64,000 nt of DNA from NCBI RefSeq assembly GCF_001905655.1, contig NZ_JMHT01000037.1, positions 37,571-101,570 of the forward strand. The letters are read 5' to 3'. Both the position numbers and the translations under genes were made by a program. The notes beneath the pieces were generated by a model. That model saw only the letters and a program-made list of their open reading frames with translations, was not told the origin of the DNA and ran no database searches. Of the stretch, positions 50,971 to 59,658 are shown one piece after another. The stretch's first letter is position 1. Every line of letters begins with the position of its first letter. The stretch is from Mycobacterium sp. ST-F2. Its GTDB lineage: Bacteria; Actinomycetota; Actinomycetes; Mycobacteriales; Mycobacteriaceae.

Positions 50971-52325
50971 GGCAGCACCGCCGTCACGGTCGTCGTTCCG
51001 GTTTCGGGACTGGAGACCGCGAAAGTGCCTCGCGCCGCGCGCACCCGTTCGCCCAGCCCGCGCAAGCCGGTGGTGTCGTCACCGTTCGACTGAGCGCCGC
51101 CGATACCGTCGTCGAACACCGAGATGTGCAACTGGTCGGTGGGCTCGTGGTAGCGCACCGACACCACGGCGTGCGTGGCCTTGGCATGCTTGGCGATATT
51201 GGTCAACGACTCCGCGACGACGAAGTACGCGCATGACTCGACCTCATCGGAAAAGCGTTTCGGCAGTTGCAGTTCCAGCGTCACCGGAACACCGGCGGTT
51301 TCGGTGCGCTGCACCACGGCCGACAGTGCCGCGTCCAGACCGCGGTCGGCCAGGATCGTCGGCGCAATGCCACGCACCACATTTCGCAGTTCGAGGAGTG
51401 CGGCCTTGGCGTCGTCGTGCGCTTCGGCGATCAGTTTGCGGGCCTCGGGGAGGTCCGTGTCGAGCTTGGTCTGGGCCAGCCCGATGGTCATGGCCAGCGA
51501 CACAAGCCGGGGCTGGACGCTGTCATGCAGGTCGCGTTCGATGCGGTGGCGCTCGGTGGACGCCGAGGACACCGCGCCGCGGCGGGCCTGGTGCAGAGCG
51601 GTGACCTCGTGCTGCAGCGCTTCGGCGGGAGAAACCGGAAGCAGCCAGCGGTCGATGACGGCGTCCACCTTGGGACCGAACACCAGGATCGCCGCGGCGG
51701 CGGCCAGCGCGATGACGGCCAACAGCCAGGACAGTGGCGGTGAGATGAAGCTCAACCCGGCGGCGGGGTCGCTGTTGTGGATCGCGGTGGCGGCGGCAGG
51801 CCCGATCAACGCGAAGGCGAGGAGCGTGAACGCCAACCCGACAGCGAGGATGTCGAAGACCATGCGGAGATAGCTGTGGGCCAACACTTTCCAGAACCGG
51901 CCGCTGCTGACGTCCAGCCACAGCTGGTGGGCCCACCCGTGGAATCCGCTGTAGGGCGTCAGTTTTCGGAACGGGACGGCGATGCCGAAGCCGAACACCG
52001 CTTCGCTGCGCAGCCGTTCCACCCGGTCGGTGGCGCGGACGGCGTAGACGAACACCACCCCGCCCAGCACGGTCCCGATCACTGACGGGATCGAGCTGAG
52101 GGCCAGGACGAGCAGAGACAGAGGGATCCAGAACCAGACCATGCCCGCCATGGCGCCGACGATCATGGAGGCCGTGGGGACGACGCCGAGATCAGGTGCG
52201 CGGCGCACTGCCGGAGCCGTTGTCGGAACTGCCGGCTCGGCCACTGTCGTCTGATTTGTCGGCTCGGCCACCGTTGTCTGATTTGTCGGCTCGGCCGACC
52301 CGGCGCCTGTACCTGTTACAACCAT
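50958..52325 (-). CDS. NarL-partner sensor histidine kinase (HisKA_3)
   Basis: This 455-residue kinase has a repetitive N-terminal tail (two copies of TNQTTVAEP), about four to six membrane helices (two near 50-95, others near 150-215), and the dimerisation motif ERDLHDSVQPRLVSLAM with the phosphoacceptor His near 272. The ATP-binding end has FDDGIGGA and GLRGLGERVRAARG. It is the first gene of the three-gene sensory operon. TTGGAGGC precedes the ATG. Confidence 0.93.
   Translation of the reverse strand: MVVTGTGAGSAEPTNQTTVAEPTNQTTVAEPAVPTTAPAVRRAPDLGVVPTASMIVGAMAGMVWFWIPLSLLVLALSSIPSVIGTVLGGVVFVYAVRATDRVERLRSEAVFGFGIAVPFRKLTPYSGFHGWAHQLWLDVSSGRFWKVLAHSYLRMVFDILAVGLAFTLLAFALIGPAAATAIHNSDPAAGLSFISPPLSWLLAVIALAAAAAILVFGPKVDAVIDRWLLPVSPAEALQHEVTALHQARRGAVSSASTERHRIERDLHDSVQPRLVSLAMTIGLAQTKLDTDLPEARKLIAEAHDDAKAALLELRNVVRGIAPTILADRGLDAALSAVVQRTETAGVPVTLELQLPKRFSDEVESCAYFVVAESLTNIAKHAKATHAVVSVRYHEPTDQLHISVFDDGIGGAQSNGDDTTGLRGLGERVRAARGTFAVSSPETGTTTVTAVLPCAL
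52233..52296. repeat. 27-base tandem repeat inside the kinase N-terminus
   Basis: Two full units (52233-52259 and 52260-52286), differing at two positions, and a 10-base partial third encode the TNQTTVAEP repeats of the sensor kinase. The unit length keeps the frame, so copy number could change without breaking the gene. Confidence 0.85.
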
Positions 52326-52382
52326 GCCTCCAACTTAGGCACCGGCCGATGCCGACAACACGGCGTTTTCCCGCGACTGAAC

Positions 52383-52398
52383 TGGGGGTTAACCCCCA
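52383..52398. promoter_or_regulatory. 16-base perfect palindrome between kinase and LLM genes
   Basis: TGGGGGTTAACCCCCA is a perfect palindrome 57 bases upstream of the kinase start and 52 bases upstream of the LLM start. It is a likely operator for one or both divergent genes. Confidence 0.5.
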
Positions 52399-52450
52399 CC
52401 GGTTCGCCAACACGGACTTCACGCTGGACGCGCGTGCCAGAATCGGCGGT

Positions 52451-53359
52451 GTGCAGATCGGGATGACGATGCCAGTGATGGAGCCCAACCTCGATGCGGC
52501 CACGCTCACCGCGTGGGCCCGCGTGATCGATGGCGGGCCCTTCTCGTCCCTGTGTTGGGGCGAGCGCATCGCCTTCGACAATCCCGATTCACTGACCCTC
52601 CTCGGTGCCTTGGCCGCCTGGACCGATCGGGTGCGCCTGGTCACCACGGTGATCGTCCCGCAGCTGCACGATCCGGTGATGCTCGCGAAAGCGCTTGCCA
52701 CGGGTGACATGCTCAGCGGCGGTCGGTTGACGGTCGGGCTCGGTGTCGGCGGCCGGCATGAGGACTACAACGCCGTCGGCGCCGACACCACGACGCAGAC
52801 GATGCGCGGCATGGCCGAGCGCGTCGCCCTGATGAAGCGTGTCTGGGCGGGGGAGAAGCTGACCGAATCCGTGTTGCCGGTTGGTCCGGAGCCCGTGCAG
52901 CCCGGTGGCCCGCGACTGCTGGTCGGCACCATCGGACCGAAAACCATACGCAGCGCGGCCCATTGGGCCGACGGCATGGCGGGCACCACCCTGGACCTCA
53001 ACGTGGAGCGCGAGAGCGAACTGTTCGACGTCGCCCGCGAGGCGTGGGCCGAGGCGGGAAAACCCAAGCCGCACTTGGCCACGTCGTTCTGGTTCGCCCT
53101 CGGTGAGAATGGCAACGCGCGTGCCCAGGTGCACCGGCACCTGCGCCGGTACATGAACTGGATTCCGGAGGAATACGTCGACGCCATGGCGCCGACCACC
53201 GGCTGGGCGGGCACCGAGGACGAATTGCTCGATGTGCTGCAGAAATTCGATGACATCGGCGCCGACGAGGTGCATCTGATTCCGACCAGTTCGGACATCG
53301 ACCAGCTGCGTCGGGTTGCCGACGTGGTAAAGGACTTCACCGGAGAGGCAGCGATATGA
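52451..53359 (+). CDS. LLM-class flavin oxidoreductase
   Basis: This 302-residue luciferase-like protein is probably F420- or FMN-dependent. It has the TIM-barrel start MTMPVMEPNL, core ALATGDMLSGGRLTVGLGVGG (about 88-108), GPRLLVGTIGPK and the substrate-side HLIPTSSD. I chose GTG at 52451; the frame is open upstream but no better start or ribosome site is seen. It overlaps the amidohydrolase gene as ATGA, so the pair may act on one substrate in sequence. Confidence 0.85.
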   Translation: MQIGMTMPVMEPNLDAATLTAWARVIDGGPFSSLCWGERIAFDNPDSLTLLGALAAWTDRVRLVTTVIVPQLHDPVMLAKALATGDMLSGGRLTVGLGVGGRHEDYNAVGADTTTQTMRGMAERVALMKRVWAGEKLTESVLPVGPEPVQPGGPRLLVGTIGPKTIRSAAHWADGMAGTTLDLNVERESELFDVAREAWAEAGKPKPHLATSFWFALGENGNARAQVHRHLRRYMNWIPEEYVDAMAPTTGWAGTEDELLDVLQKFDDIGADEVHLIPTSSDIDQLRRVADVVKDFTGEAAI

Positions 53360-54609
53360 GTCGTGCGACGGATGTGCTGGCCGGCCTGCCCGAGGTGCGG
53401 GTGTGGCAGGAGGACCTGTACCGGGACCTGCATCAGCATCCGGAGCTGTCTCATCAGGAGCACCGCACCGCAAAACTGGTGTCGGACAAGCTGACCGAGC
53501 TCGGGTATCGGGTGACCGACGGCATCGGCGGCACCGGCGTCGTGGGCATTCTGCACAACGGTGACGGTGCATCGGTGTTGATGCGCGCCGACATGGACGC
53601 GCTGCCCGTCGCCGAAGCCACCGGGCTGCCGTACGCCAGCACGGTCCGGGCAACCGATGCCGCCGGCAAGGACGTGCCCGTCATGCACGCATGCGGCCAC
53701 GACACCCACGTCACGTGCCTGCTCGGCGCGGCGGCGCTACTGGCCGACGGGCGAGAGCACTGGCAGGGCACCGCGATTGCGCTGTTCCAGCCGGCCGAAG
53801 AGGTCGGCGGCGGTGCCGCCGGCATGGTCGCCGATGGGTTGGCGGGCATCGTCGGCAAGGTCGATGTGGCGCTGGGTCAGCATGTCGCTCCGGCGCCCTC
53901 CGGATTCGTCGGCACTCGCAGTGGGCCGGTCATGGCCGCGGCCGACAGCATCCGCGTGACGGTGTACGGGCGTGGCGGCCACGGGTCCATGCCGAACGCC
54001 ACCATCGATCCCGTCGTGCTCGCCGCCATGATCGTGATCCGGCTGCAGACCATCGTGTCGCGCGAGGTCGCGCCGACCGAGACCGTGGTGCTCACCGTCG
54101 GCAGCATCAATTCGGGTACCAAGAGCAACATCATCGGTGACCACGCGGTGCTGGAACTGAACCTGCGTACCTACGACGACGCCGTGCGGGCTGCGGTCAT
54201 CGCCGCCGTCAAGCGCATCGTCGTCGCCGAATGTCAGGCCTCGGATTCTCCGAAAGAGCCGGAATTCGAGTTCTACGACCAGTTTCCGGTGACCGACAAC
54301 GACGAGGCCGCCACCGCCCGCGTGCATGACGCGTTCGTCGAGCAGTTCGGCGACCGCGTGCTGGCCATCCCGCAGGCCTCCGCGAGTGAGGATTTCAGTG
54401 ACATTCCGCGGGCCCTGGGCGTGCCGTACACGTACTGGATGTTCGGTGGTATCGATGCCGGCCAGTTCACCAAAGCGGCCGCAGCCGGCCGGATCAGCCA
54501 GGACATCCCGGTCAACCACTCACCGACGTTCGGCCCGGTGATCCAGCCGACACTGGACACCGGCACCGAGGCGCTCGTGGTGGCCGCGCTGGCCTGGCTC
54601 CAGCCCTGA
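53356..54609 (+). CDS. M20-family amidohydrolase
   Basis: This 417-residue zinc peptidase/amidohydrolase of the M20D (hippurate hydrolase/IAA-amino-acid hydrolase) group has the metal motif ACGHDTHVT near 113-121, QPAEEVGGGA near 150 and the dimerisation-domain GRGGHGSMPN. The start overlaps the LLM stop. It should cleave an N-acyl amino acid or a similar amide in the cytoplasm. Confidence 0.92.
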   Translation: MSRATDVLAGLPEVRVWQEDLYRDLHQHPELSHQEHRTAKLVSDKLTELGYRVTDGIGGTGVVGILHNGDGASVLMRADMDALPVAEATGLPYASTVRATDAAGKDVPVMHACGHDTHVTCLLGAAALLADGREHWQGTAIALFQPAEEVGGGAAGMVADGLAGIVGKVDVALGQHVAPAPSGFVGTRSGPVMAAADSIRVTVYGRGGHGSMPNATIDPVVLAAMIVIRLQTIVSREVAPTETVVLTVGSINSGTKSNIIGDHAVLELNLRTYDDAVRAAVIAAVKRIVVAECQASDSPKEPEFEFYDQFPVTDNDEAATARVHDAFVEQFGDRVLAIPQASASEDFSDIPRALGVPYTYWMFGGIDAGQFTKAAAAGRISQDIPVNHSPTFGPVIQPTLDTGTEALVVAALAWLQP

Positions 54610-54636
54610 AGTTGTTGGGGCGCAGAGCGATAGCCG

Positions 54637-57609
54637 CTACACCACAGCGCTGAGCGGCACCACGTCGAACGTCACCGTGTAGGTCCCGTCGGCGTTGGGT
54701 GTGACGATCATGTGGCTCTGTGCGCCACCGTCAGACCAGCCGTCGAAGACGAGTTGGTCGGTGCCCGAGTACTGTGGTGACGCCACGTTCAGGACATGCT
54801 GGACGCCGACCACACCCTGTTCGGTGAAGGTGCCCTTGTGCGGCACCCCGTCGATGGTGAAGGTCCCGTTCGGGTGGTTGGACTGATAGGTCATGGTCAC
54901 CAGATTGGGGTGGACATCGACGTACTCGTCGGTGGACAGGCCGCTGCTGTCGGTGACCGTCACGATGATGCGGTACCAGGTGTTGGAAAGCTGGTCGGGC
55001 GTGCGGGGAATGGTGATGGCGCCGCCCGTCCCCGTGCCGTTGTCGAGGAACGGATGCAGGTGCTCGCCGTGATGGAACTCGACCTTCCAGCTGTAGGCAG
55101 TGGTAGGCAGCGTCCCGTCCTCGGCGTCGGTGCCGACGGCGCTGTACGTGATGGTGTCGCCGGCGTTGTACTTGTTGTTGCTCACCGTGATCACGGCACT
55201 CGGCGGCGTGCTGCCCACCACGATGCGCTGCGTTGCCTTGTTGGACTTTTCGCCGTCGCTGGTGGTGAGCGTCACCGTGTACGCGGTGTAGGCGCCGCTG
55301 TTGGTGAACGTCGCGGTGGGATTGGCGATGTTCGAGGTTTGTCCGTTGCCGAAATCCCAGTGGTAGGTCAGGGGGTCGCCGTCGGGGTCGGTGGATTGGC
55401 TGCCCGTGAAGTTGACCGTCAGAGAATTTCCGGGGCCCGAGGTCGACGACGCGTGGATCACCGCGGTCGGTGCCCGGTTACCAGCCGAGGGAGCGATGAC
55501 CGACAGCGTTCCCGGGAAGATGTTCAGCTGGTAGATGTTGCCGTCCGGACCCTGGCTGAGTTTCACGACCGCGCCGGCGGTGGAGTCCAGCATCCGCTCA
55601 CTGATCAGGCTGGTGTACTGCGAATCGAAGGTCAGCTCCTTGATCCAGCCCAGCGAGTAGTCGGCGATGAAGACCTTGCCCTGGTACTTGGCCGGCAGCG
55701 CCGTCCCGGAGTACGGCAGCACGGCGGTGATCGATCCGGTGTGGAACTGCGTCTGGTGGGCGTACTGGTAGATCGGATTGATGGTCGTGCAATCCGTGCA
55801 CGCGCCTTCCTCGCCGGGCCAGCCGTAATTACCGCCTGGTGTAACGACATCGAGCTCTTCCCAGGCGGCTTCGCCGACGTCGCCGACCAGCAGCTTGCCG
55901 TCGGCGGTGAAGTTGAAGCGGAACGGGTTGCGGAACCCGTAGGCGTAGACCTGGGGCACGGCGCCGGGGACGTCGACGAACGGATTGTCCGCGGGGGCGC
56001 TGCCGTCGCGGTTCAATCGCAGGACCTTGCCGTGAATGGTGCTCAGGCTCTGCGCGTTTGCCGAGTTGGCGTTGTCGCCGACAGCCCAGTACAGGTGCGT
56101 GCCGGTGGGGTCGAACGCCAGGTCGCCGCCGTGGTGGAAGTTGTTACCCAGCTGGTCCGATTTGAGCAGCATCGTTTCTGAGGCAACGTTTTCCACGGTC
56201 TCGTCGACCACGAAGCTGCTCAGCTGATCGTAGTTGTCGGCATTGGTGTAGGACGCGTAGATCGTGTGGTAGCCCACTTTGTCCGACGACCAGAAGTTCG
56301 GGTCCACCTCGATACCGACCAGGCCGCGCTCACCGTCGGCCGACACCGTGCCGAGGGTGATCAGGGTGGTCGTGGTCTCGGTATCCGGGTTGTAAACCTT
56401 GATGGAACCGGCTTTTTCGGTGATCAGGATCCGGTACGGCTTGGTGGGATCGTTCTTGTCCGCCAGGATCGCGAAGTCGGTCGGTTCACTCAGGCCCGAG
56501 ACGACGGTGGTCCGGTCCAAGTCGGCCGGCAGCTTCGCCGACGACTCGCATTGCGCCAGGAATTGGCCGACCCGCGACGAGAACTGATAGCCCAACGGGG
56601 ACAGGCCGATGTCGGTGATGTACTTGGTGATCTGCGTGGTCACCCCGTTGATCGCATGCCCGATCGGCGAGCGGTTGAATGCCGTCGCGACGAACTCGGT
56701 CTGCTTGCGGACCCAGCCGAGCACGGCCCACATACCGACCGCTTGTCCGCCGCCGTTGTTGGGTGCCGAGGGCGCCGATGTGAACATGTCCCCGAGCGCC
56801 TTCATCGCCTTGAGCGTGCCGGTGATCACCGTGCACGCACACTGCGTCACAAAGGCTTTGATGGTTTTCACCACTTGATTCGGAGTGGGAAGCGCCGGTG
56901 CTTTGGGCGTGACGGCGGCAACCGGGTTGGATTGGGTCGCCGCCAGCGCGGTCGGTCCGGCGAGGGCAGGCGGCACCGCCGAGGTCGCTGCCGGCCCCGA
57001 CGTCGCGGTCGCGGTGGTGCCCGCGAAATTCATTGGGGTGGTGATGTTTTGGGTACCCACCGGCGACGGCTGGCCGGGATCGTCGTCGTTGGTATCCGGC
57101 GCCGCAGGCTTGGGCGTCGTCGCGGTGGCCGATTTGGGTGTCTTGTTGGGCCGCTTCGGGGCGCGCGGTGGCTTGGCCGCAGCTGCGGCCGGCTTGGGGC
57201 TCGATTCGTCGGACGACGACGATTCGCCGGAGGTTGACGAATCGCCGGAGGGCGACGAGTCGTCGGTGGCGGATCCGGTGGAGTCGTCGACGATCACCGG
57301 TGCGGGCTTCTTGGGTTGGCGCCGTGGGGGTTTCGGTTTGGTCGGCGCCTTGGCGCTGGGGTCCGGCGTCGAACCGGAGTCACCACCGGTGGTCGACGAC
57401 GTGCTGCTGGATGTGGTCGACGTCCCGTCGGCCCAGGCCATACCGGGTTGGGCGCCGAAAGCACCCGCGACGCCGAGGGCCACGGCCAGAGCGCCGACTC
57501 GTCCGATGTAGCGGGCGTACTTGGTATTGATCGGGGGGAGGAGCGGCGAAGGAGGGGCGACCGGCCCCCCGCTGAGCGTGTCTGTTTGCGTCCGATCTGT
57601 GGGCACCAT
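54637..57609 (-). CDS. Large secreted sugar-dehydrogenase-like protein with PKD domains
   Basis: This is a 990-residue exported protein. Order: signal region (hydrophobic 38-52, cleavage near AWA-DG at about 60), a Ser/Thr/Pro/Lys-rich stretch (about 60-260), a unique helical part (about 240-350), a soluble glucose/sorbosone-dehydrogenase beta-propeller (about 365-710; GERGLVGIEVDPNF, YAYGFRNPFRFNF, GDVGEAAWEELDVV), two PKD-like Ig domains (about 720-900; DPDGDPLTYHWDFG) and a C-terminal beta domain. The propeller suggests PQQ-dependent sugar oxidation or sugar binding outside the cell. AGGGGGAGG precedes the ATG. The disordered stretch and Ig domains suggest cell-wall display. Confidence 0.88.
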   Translation of the reverse strand: MVPTDRTQTDTLSGGPVAPPSPLLPPINTKYARYIGRVGALAVALGVAGAFGAQPGMAWADGTSTTSSSTSSTTGGDSGSTPDPSAKAPTKPKPPRRQPKKPAPVIVDDSTGSATDDSSPSGDSSTSGESSSSDESSPKPAAAAAKPPRAPKRPNKTPKSATATTPKPAAPDTNDDDPGQPSPVGTQNITTPMNFAGTTATATSGPAATSAVPPALAGPTALAATQSNPVAAVTPKAPALPTPNQVVKTIKAFVTQCACTVITGTLKAMKALGDMFTSAPSAPNNGGGQAVGMWAVLGWVRKQTEFVATAFNRSPIGHAINGVTTQITKYITDIGLSPLGYQFSSRVGQFLAQCESSAKLPADLDRTTVVSGLSEPTDFAILADKNDPTKPYRILITEKAGSIKVYNPDTETTTTLITLGTVSADGERGLVGIEVDPNFWSSDKVGYHTIYASYTNADNYDQLSSFVVDETVENVASETMLLKSDQLGNNFHHGGDLAFDPTGTHLYWAVGDNANSANAQSLSTIHGKVLRLNRDGSAPADNPFVDVPGAVPQVYAYGFRNPFRFNFTADGKLLVGDVGEAAWEELDVVTPGGNYGWPGEEGACTDCTTINPIYQYAHQTQFHTGSITAVLPYSGTALPAKYQGKVFIADYSLGWIKELTFDSQYTSLISERMLDSTAGAVVKLSQGPDGNIYQLNIFPGTLSVIAPSAGNRAPTAVIHASSTSGPGNSLTVNFTGSQSTDPDGDPLTYHWDFGNGQTSNIANPTATFTNSGAYTAYTVTLTTSDGEKSNKATQRIVVGSTPPSAVITVSNNKYNAGDTITYSAVGTDAEDGTLPTTAYSWKVEFHHGEHLHPFLDNGTGTGGAITIPRTPDQLSNTWYRIIVTVTDSSGLSTDEYVDVHPNLVTMTYQSNHPNGTFTIDGVPHKGTFTEQGVVGVQHVLNVASPQYSGTDQLVFDGWSDGGAQSHMIVTPNADGTYTVTFDVVPLSAVV

Positions 57610-57794
57610 GACAACCTCCCCCTGAGGTTACTGACGTGACGACCTGTACCTGTTGGCGAACACTATGCACCCGTATGGCGGCTTGCTGGTACGGAACTGG
57701 CCGATTGCTGTGGATTGACGCAAAACTTGCGAAAAGGTCGGCATCTGCGACCGAACGATGTAGTGCTGGCGCCGCATCGTTCGCTTCGGGAAAG

Positions 57795-58244
57795 CTAGTC
57801 GTTCGCCCTCGTCGACTGCGGCCGGTAGGCGATCTCGAACAGGCACGCGGCCAGCACGCACAGCGCGATGGCTTCGATCATCTGGATGATCAGCATCGTC
57901 CACGTGGTGTGCGCGACGGCGACGAAGAACTGCATGTTGGGGATGACGACGAACAAGCCGCCCCAGATGCCCCACCACGCGGCTTTGCCCAATCCGCGGC
58001 CGGGGTACAACCGCAGGAACAGGAAGCACAGCATCGTCAGCTGTAGGACGTAGGTGAAACCCAGGAACGGAAACAGGTCCATGATCTCTGCCAGTGGGCG
58101 CTGCGGATAGTCCGGTGCCGGGTAGCTGCTGCCGAACAGTGCCGGCGCTGCGGTCTTGTGGAAGACCACGTCGAGGATGAACGTCAGGATCGACACCGGC
58201 AGCGCGATCACCAAGAAGCGTCCCCACCCGAACTGCGCGCCCAT
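57795..58244 (-). CDS. Four-helix membrane protein of unknown function
   Basis: This 149-residue protein has about four hydrophobic helices and the loop DVVFHKTAAPALFGSSYPAPDYPQRP after the first. It ends in a short charged tail. I do not recognise a named family. It stands alone between the secreted dehydrogenase-like gene and the GAF-LuxR regulator, with gaps of 185 and 143 bases. Confidence 0.75.
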   Translation of the reverse strand: MGAQFGWGRFLVIALPVSILTFILDVVFHKTAAPALFGSSYPAPDYPQRPLAEIMDLFPFLGFTYVLQLTMLCFLFLRLYPGRGLGKAAWWGIWGGLFVVIPNMQFFVAVAHTTWTMLIIQMIEAIALCVLAACLFEIAYRPQSTRAND

Positions 58245-58387
58245 GACATCCTTCCGATCTTGAAATTCAGATCGTTCATATCCCGGCCGGCTTCACAGCG
58301 GAATCCCAGGTTCCCGGCTGCCGGGCGGGTGGGTGGGCCGTGAGCTGATCAGCGGGACGGCCGGCAACATCACAGTGGCCGCGGGCG

Positions 58388-59521
58388 TCAGCCCACGAAC
58401 CAGCCACTGGGGCCGATCTCGGAGCCGATCCGAGGGATGTATTGGTCGAAATAGACGCGGGAGATCAGCTCGCGCCGACTCCGCACACCCGCCTTGTCGA
58501 ATACCGACTTGAGGTGATCCTGCACGGTGTAGGTCGAGACATGCAGGTTCGCCGAAATCTCCTTGGTGTCGATGCCCTGCAACACCATTCGCGTCACGTC
58601 GCGCTCGCGGGCCGTCAGCCCGAACGCCGCGACGACGAGTTCGACGATCTCCGGTGGCCGTGCCTCTTCGATCGTCACCACGACGTCCCCAGCCGTACCG
58701 TCGCGCCCGGTCAGTGGGGCCGCGTGCAGTACGAGCCACATGCCTGATCCGGTGCGGACGCGCACCCGCGGCAGTTTGGCTCCCGCTGCACCTGGGATGC
58801 GGCGCGCCGCGGCAACGAGACCGTGGACGACGCTCATCGGGTCGGTCCGGTTGGGGGAGGTGTTGAGCTCGGCGATCCGCTCCTCAGCTCCGATACTCAT
58901 CTGCGCAACCTGGTTGGCGTCGTCGAAAATCATTACCACCGGACCGGTTTCGGTCATGTCGGCAATCGAAGACCCGGCGAGCCGGGCCAAGGTGCCCAAC
59001 CGGATGCCACGGGCGAACGCATCGGCCAGCGTCGCAAGGTAGTCGATTTCGTTGGTGCTGAACGCTGCGTCGCCCGGATCGCGGAATAGTGCCATCGCGC
59101 CCCACACGCCGACCTTGTCGCGGAACACCAGGCGGGACTCGTCGCCGAACCCGAATACCGGGCGGATCAAGCGCTCCATCCGCGTAGATCGCTCCAGGTC
59201 ACCGCCCGTCGCCTGCGACATGCCGATGGATGCCGTTTCGTCGAGCACGAGCTCCCGAAACGCGGTTGGCTCCTCGCCCGAGTACTCGATCTGCGCGAAC
59301 AGTTCATCGCACGAGTCCCGTTCGGCCAGCGCTCCGTACTTGCGGCCACTGGTCATCAACACGGTCGACGGATCGTGGGTCCCGACGCACGCCGCGATCC
59401 AGGGCACGGCGCGCTTGACCGCGGCTGTCGCTTCGGCCAGGAAGTCATCGACGGTCAGCCCCGCGCGGGACAGTACGTCGAGGTCGCTGCGTACGCGCTC
59501 CTCTGTCAATGCGCTAGTCAT
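58388..59521 (-). CDS. GAF-type sensor and LuxR regulator
   Basis: This 377-residue regulator has a GAF-like ligand-sensing region (about 10-200; FGFGDESRLVFRDKVGVWGAMALFR), a middle PAS-like part, and a C-terminal LuxR helix-turn-helix (LTARERDVTRMVLQGIDTKEISANLHVSTYTVQDHLKSV, about 302-340). I chose ATG at 59521 (MTSALTEERV). It is divergent from the RidA-FAD frame, 137 bases away, and may control it. No phosphoacceptor receiver domain is present. Confidence 0.88.
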   Translation of the reverse strand: MTSALTEERVRSDLDVLSRAGLTVDDFLAEATAAVKRAVPWIAACVGTHDPSTVLMTSGRKYGALAERDSCDELFAQIEYSGEEPTAFRELVLDETASIGMSQATGGDLERSTRMERLIRPVFGFGDESRLVFRDKVGVWGAMALFRDPGDAAFSTNEIDYLATLADAFARGIRLGTLARLAGSSIADMTETGPVVMIFDDANQVAQMSIGAEERIAELNTSPNRTDPMSVVHGLVAAARRIPGAAGAKLPRVRVRTGSGMWLVLHAAPLTGRDGTAGDVVVTIEEARPPEIVELVVAAFGLTARERDVTRMVLQGIDTKEISANLHVSTYTVQDHLKSVFDKAGVRSRRELISRVYFDQYIPRIGSEIGPSGWFVG

Positions 59522-59658
59522 CGGGATCAGTATCGCTGGCGGTGTGCCCGCCCGGTATCCCAACTTTGTGGGGGGCGGAGATCCCAGATCTCTGGGTGCT
59601 GAAGTCCCTCCCGCGCTGGGATGGTGTGCCGCACGCCGGCGGCCCACGCTCATGTCCC

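Noticed and set aside
52233..52296. CRISPR or mobile repeat
   Set aside because: The repeats are directly contiguous, in frame, and inside the kinase coding sequence.
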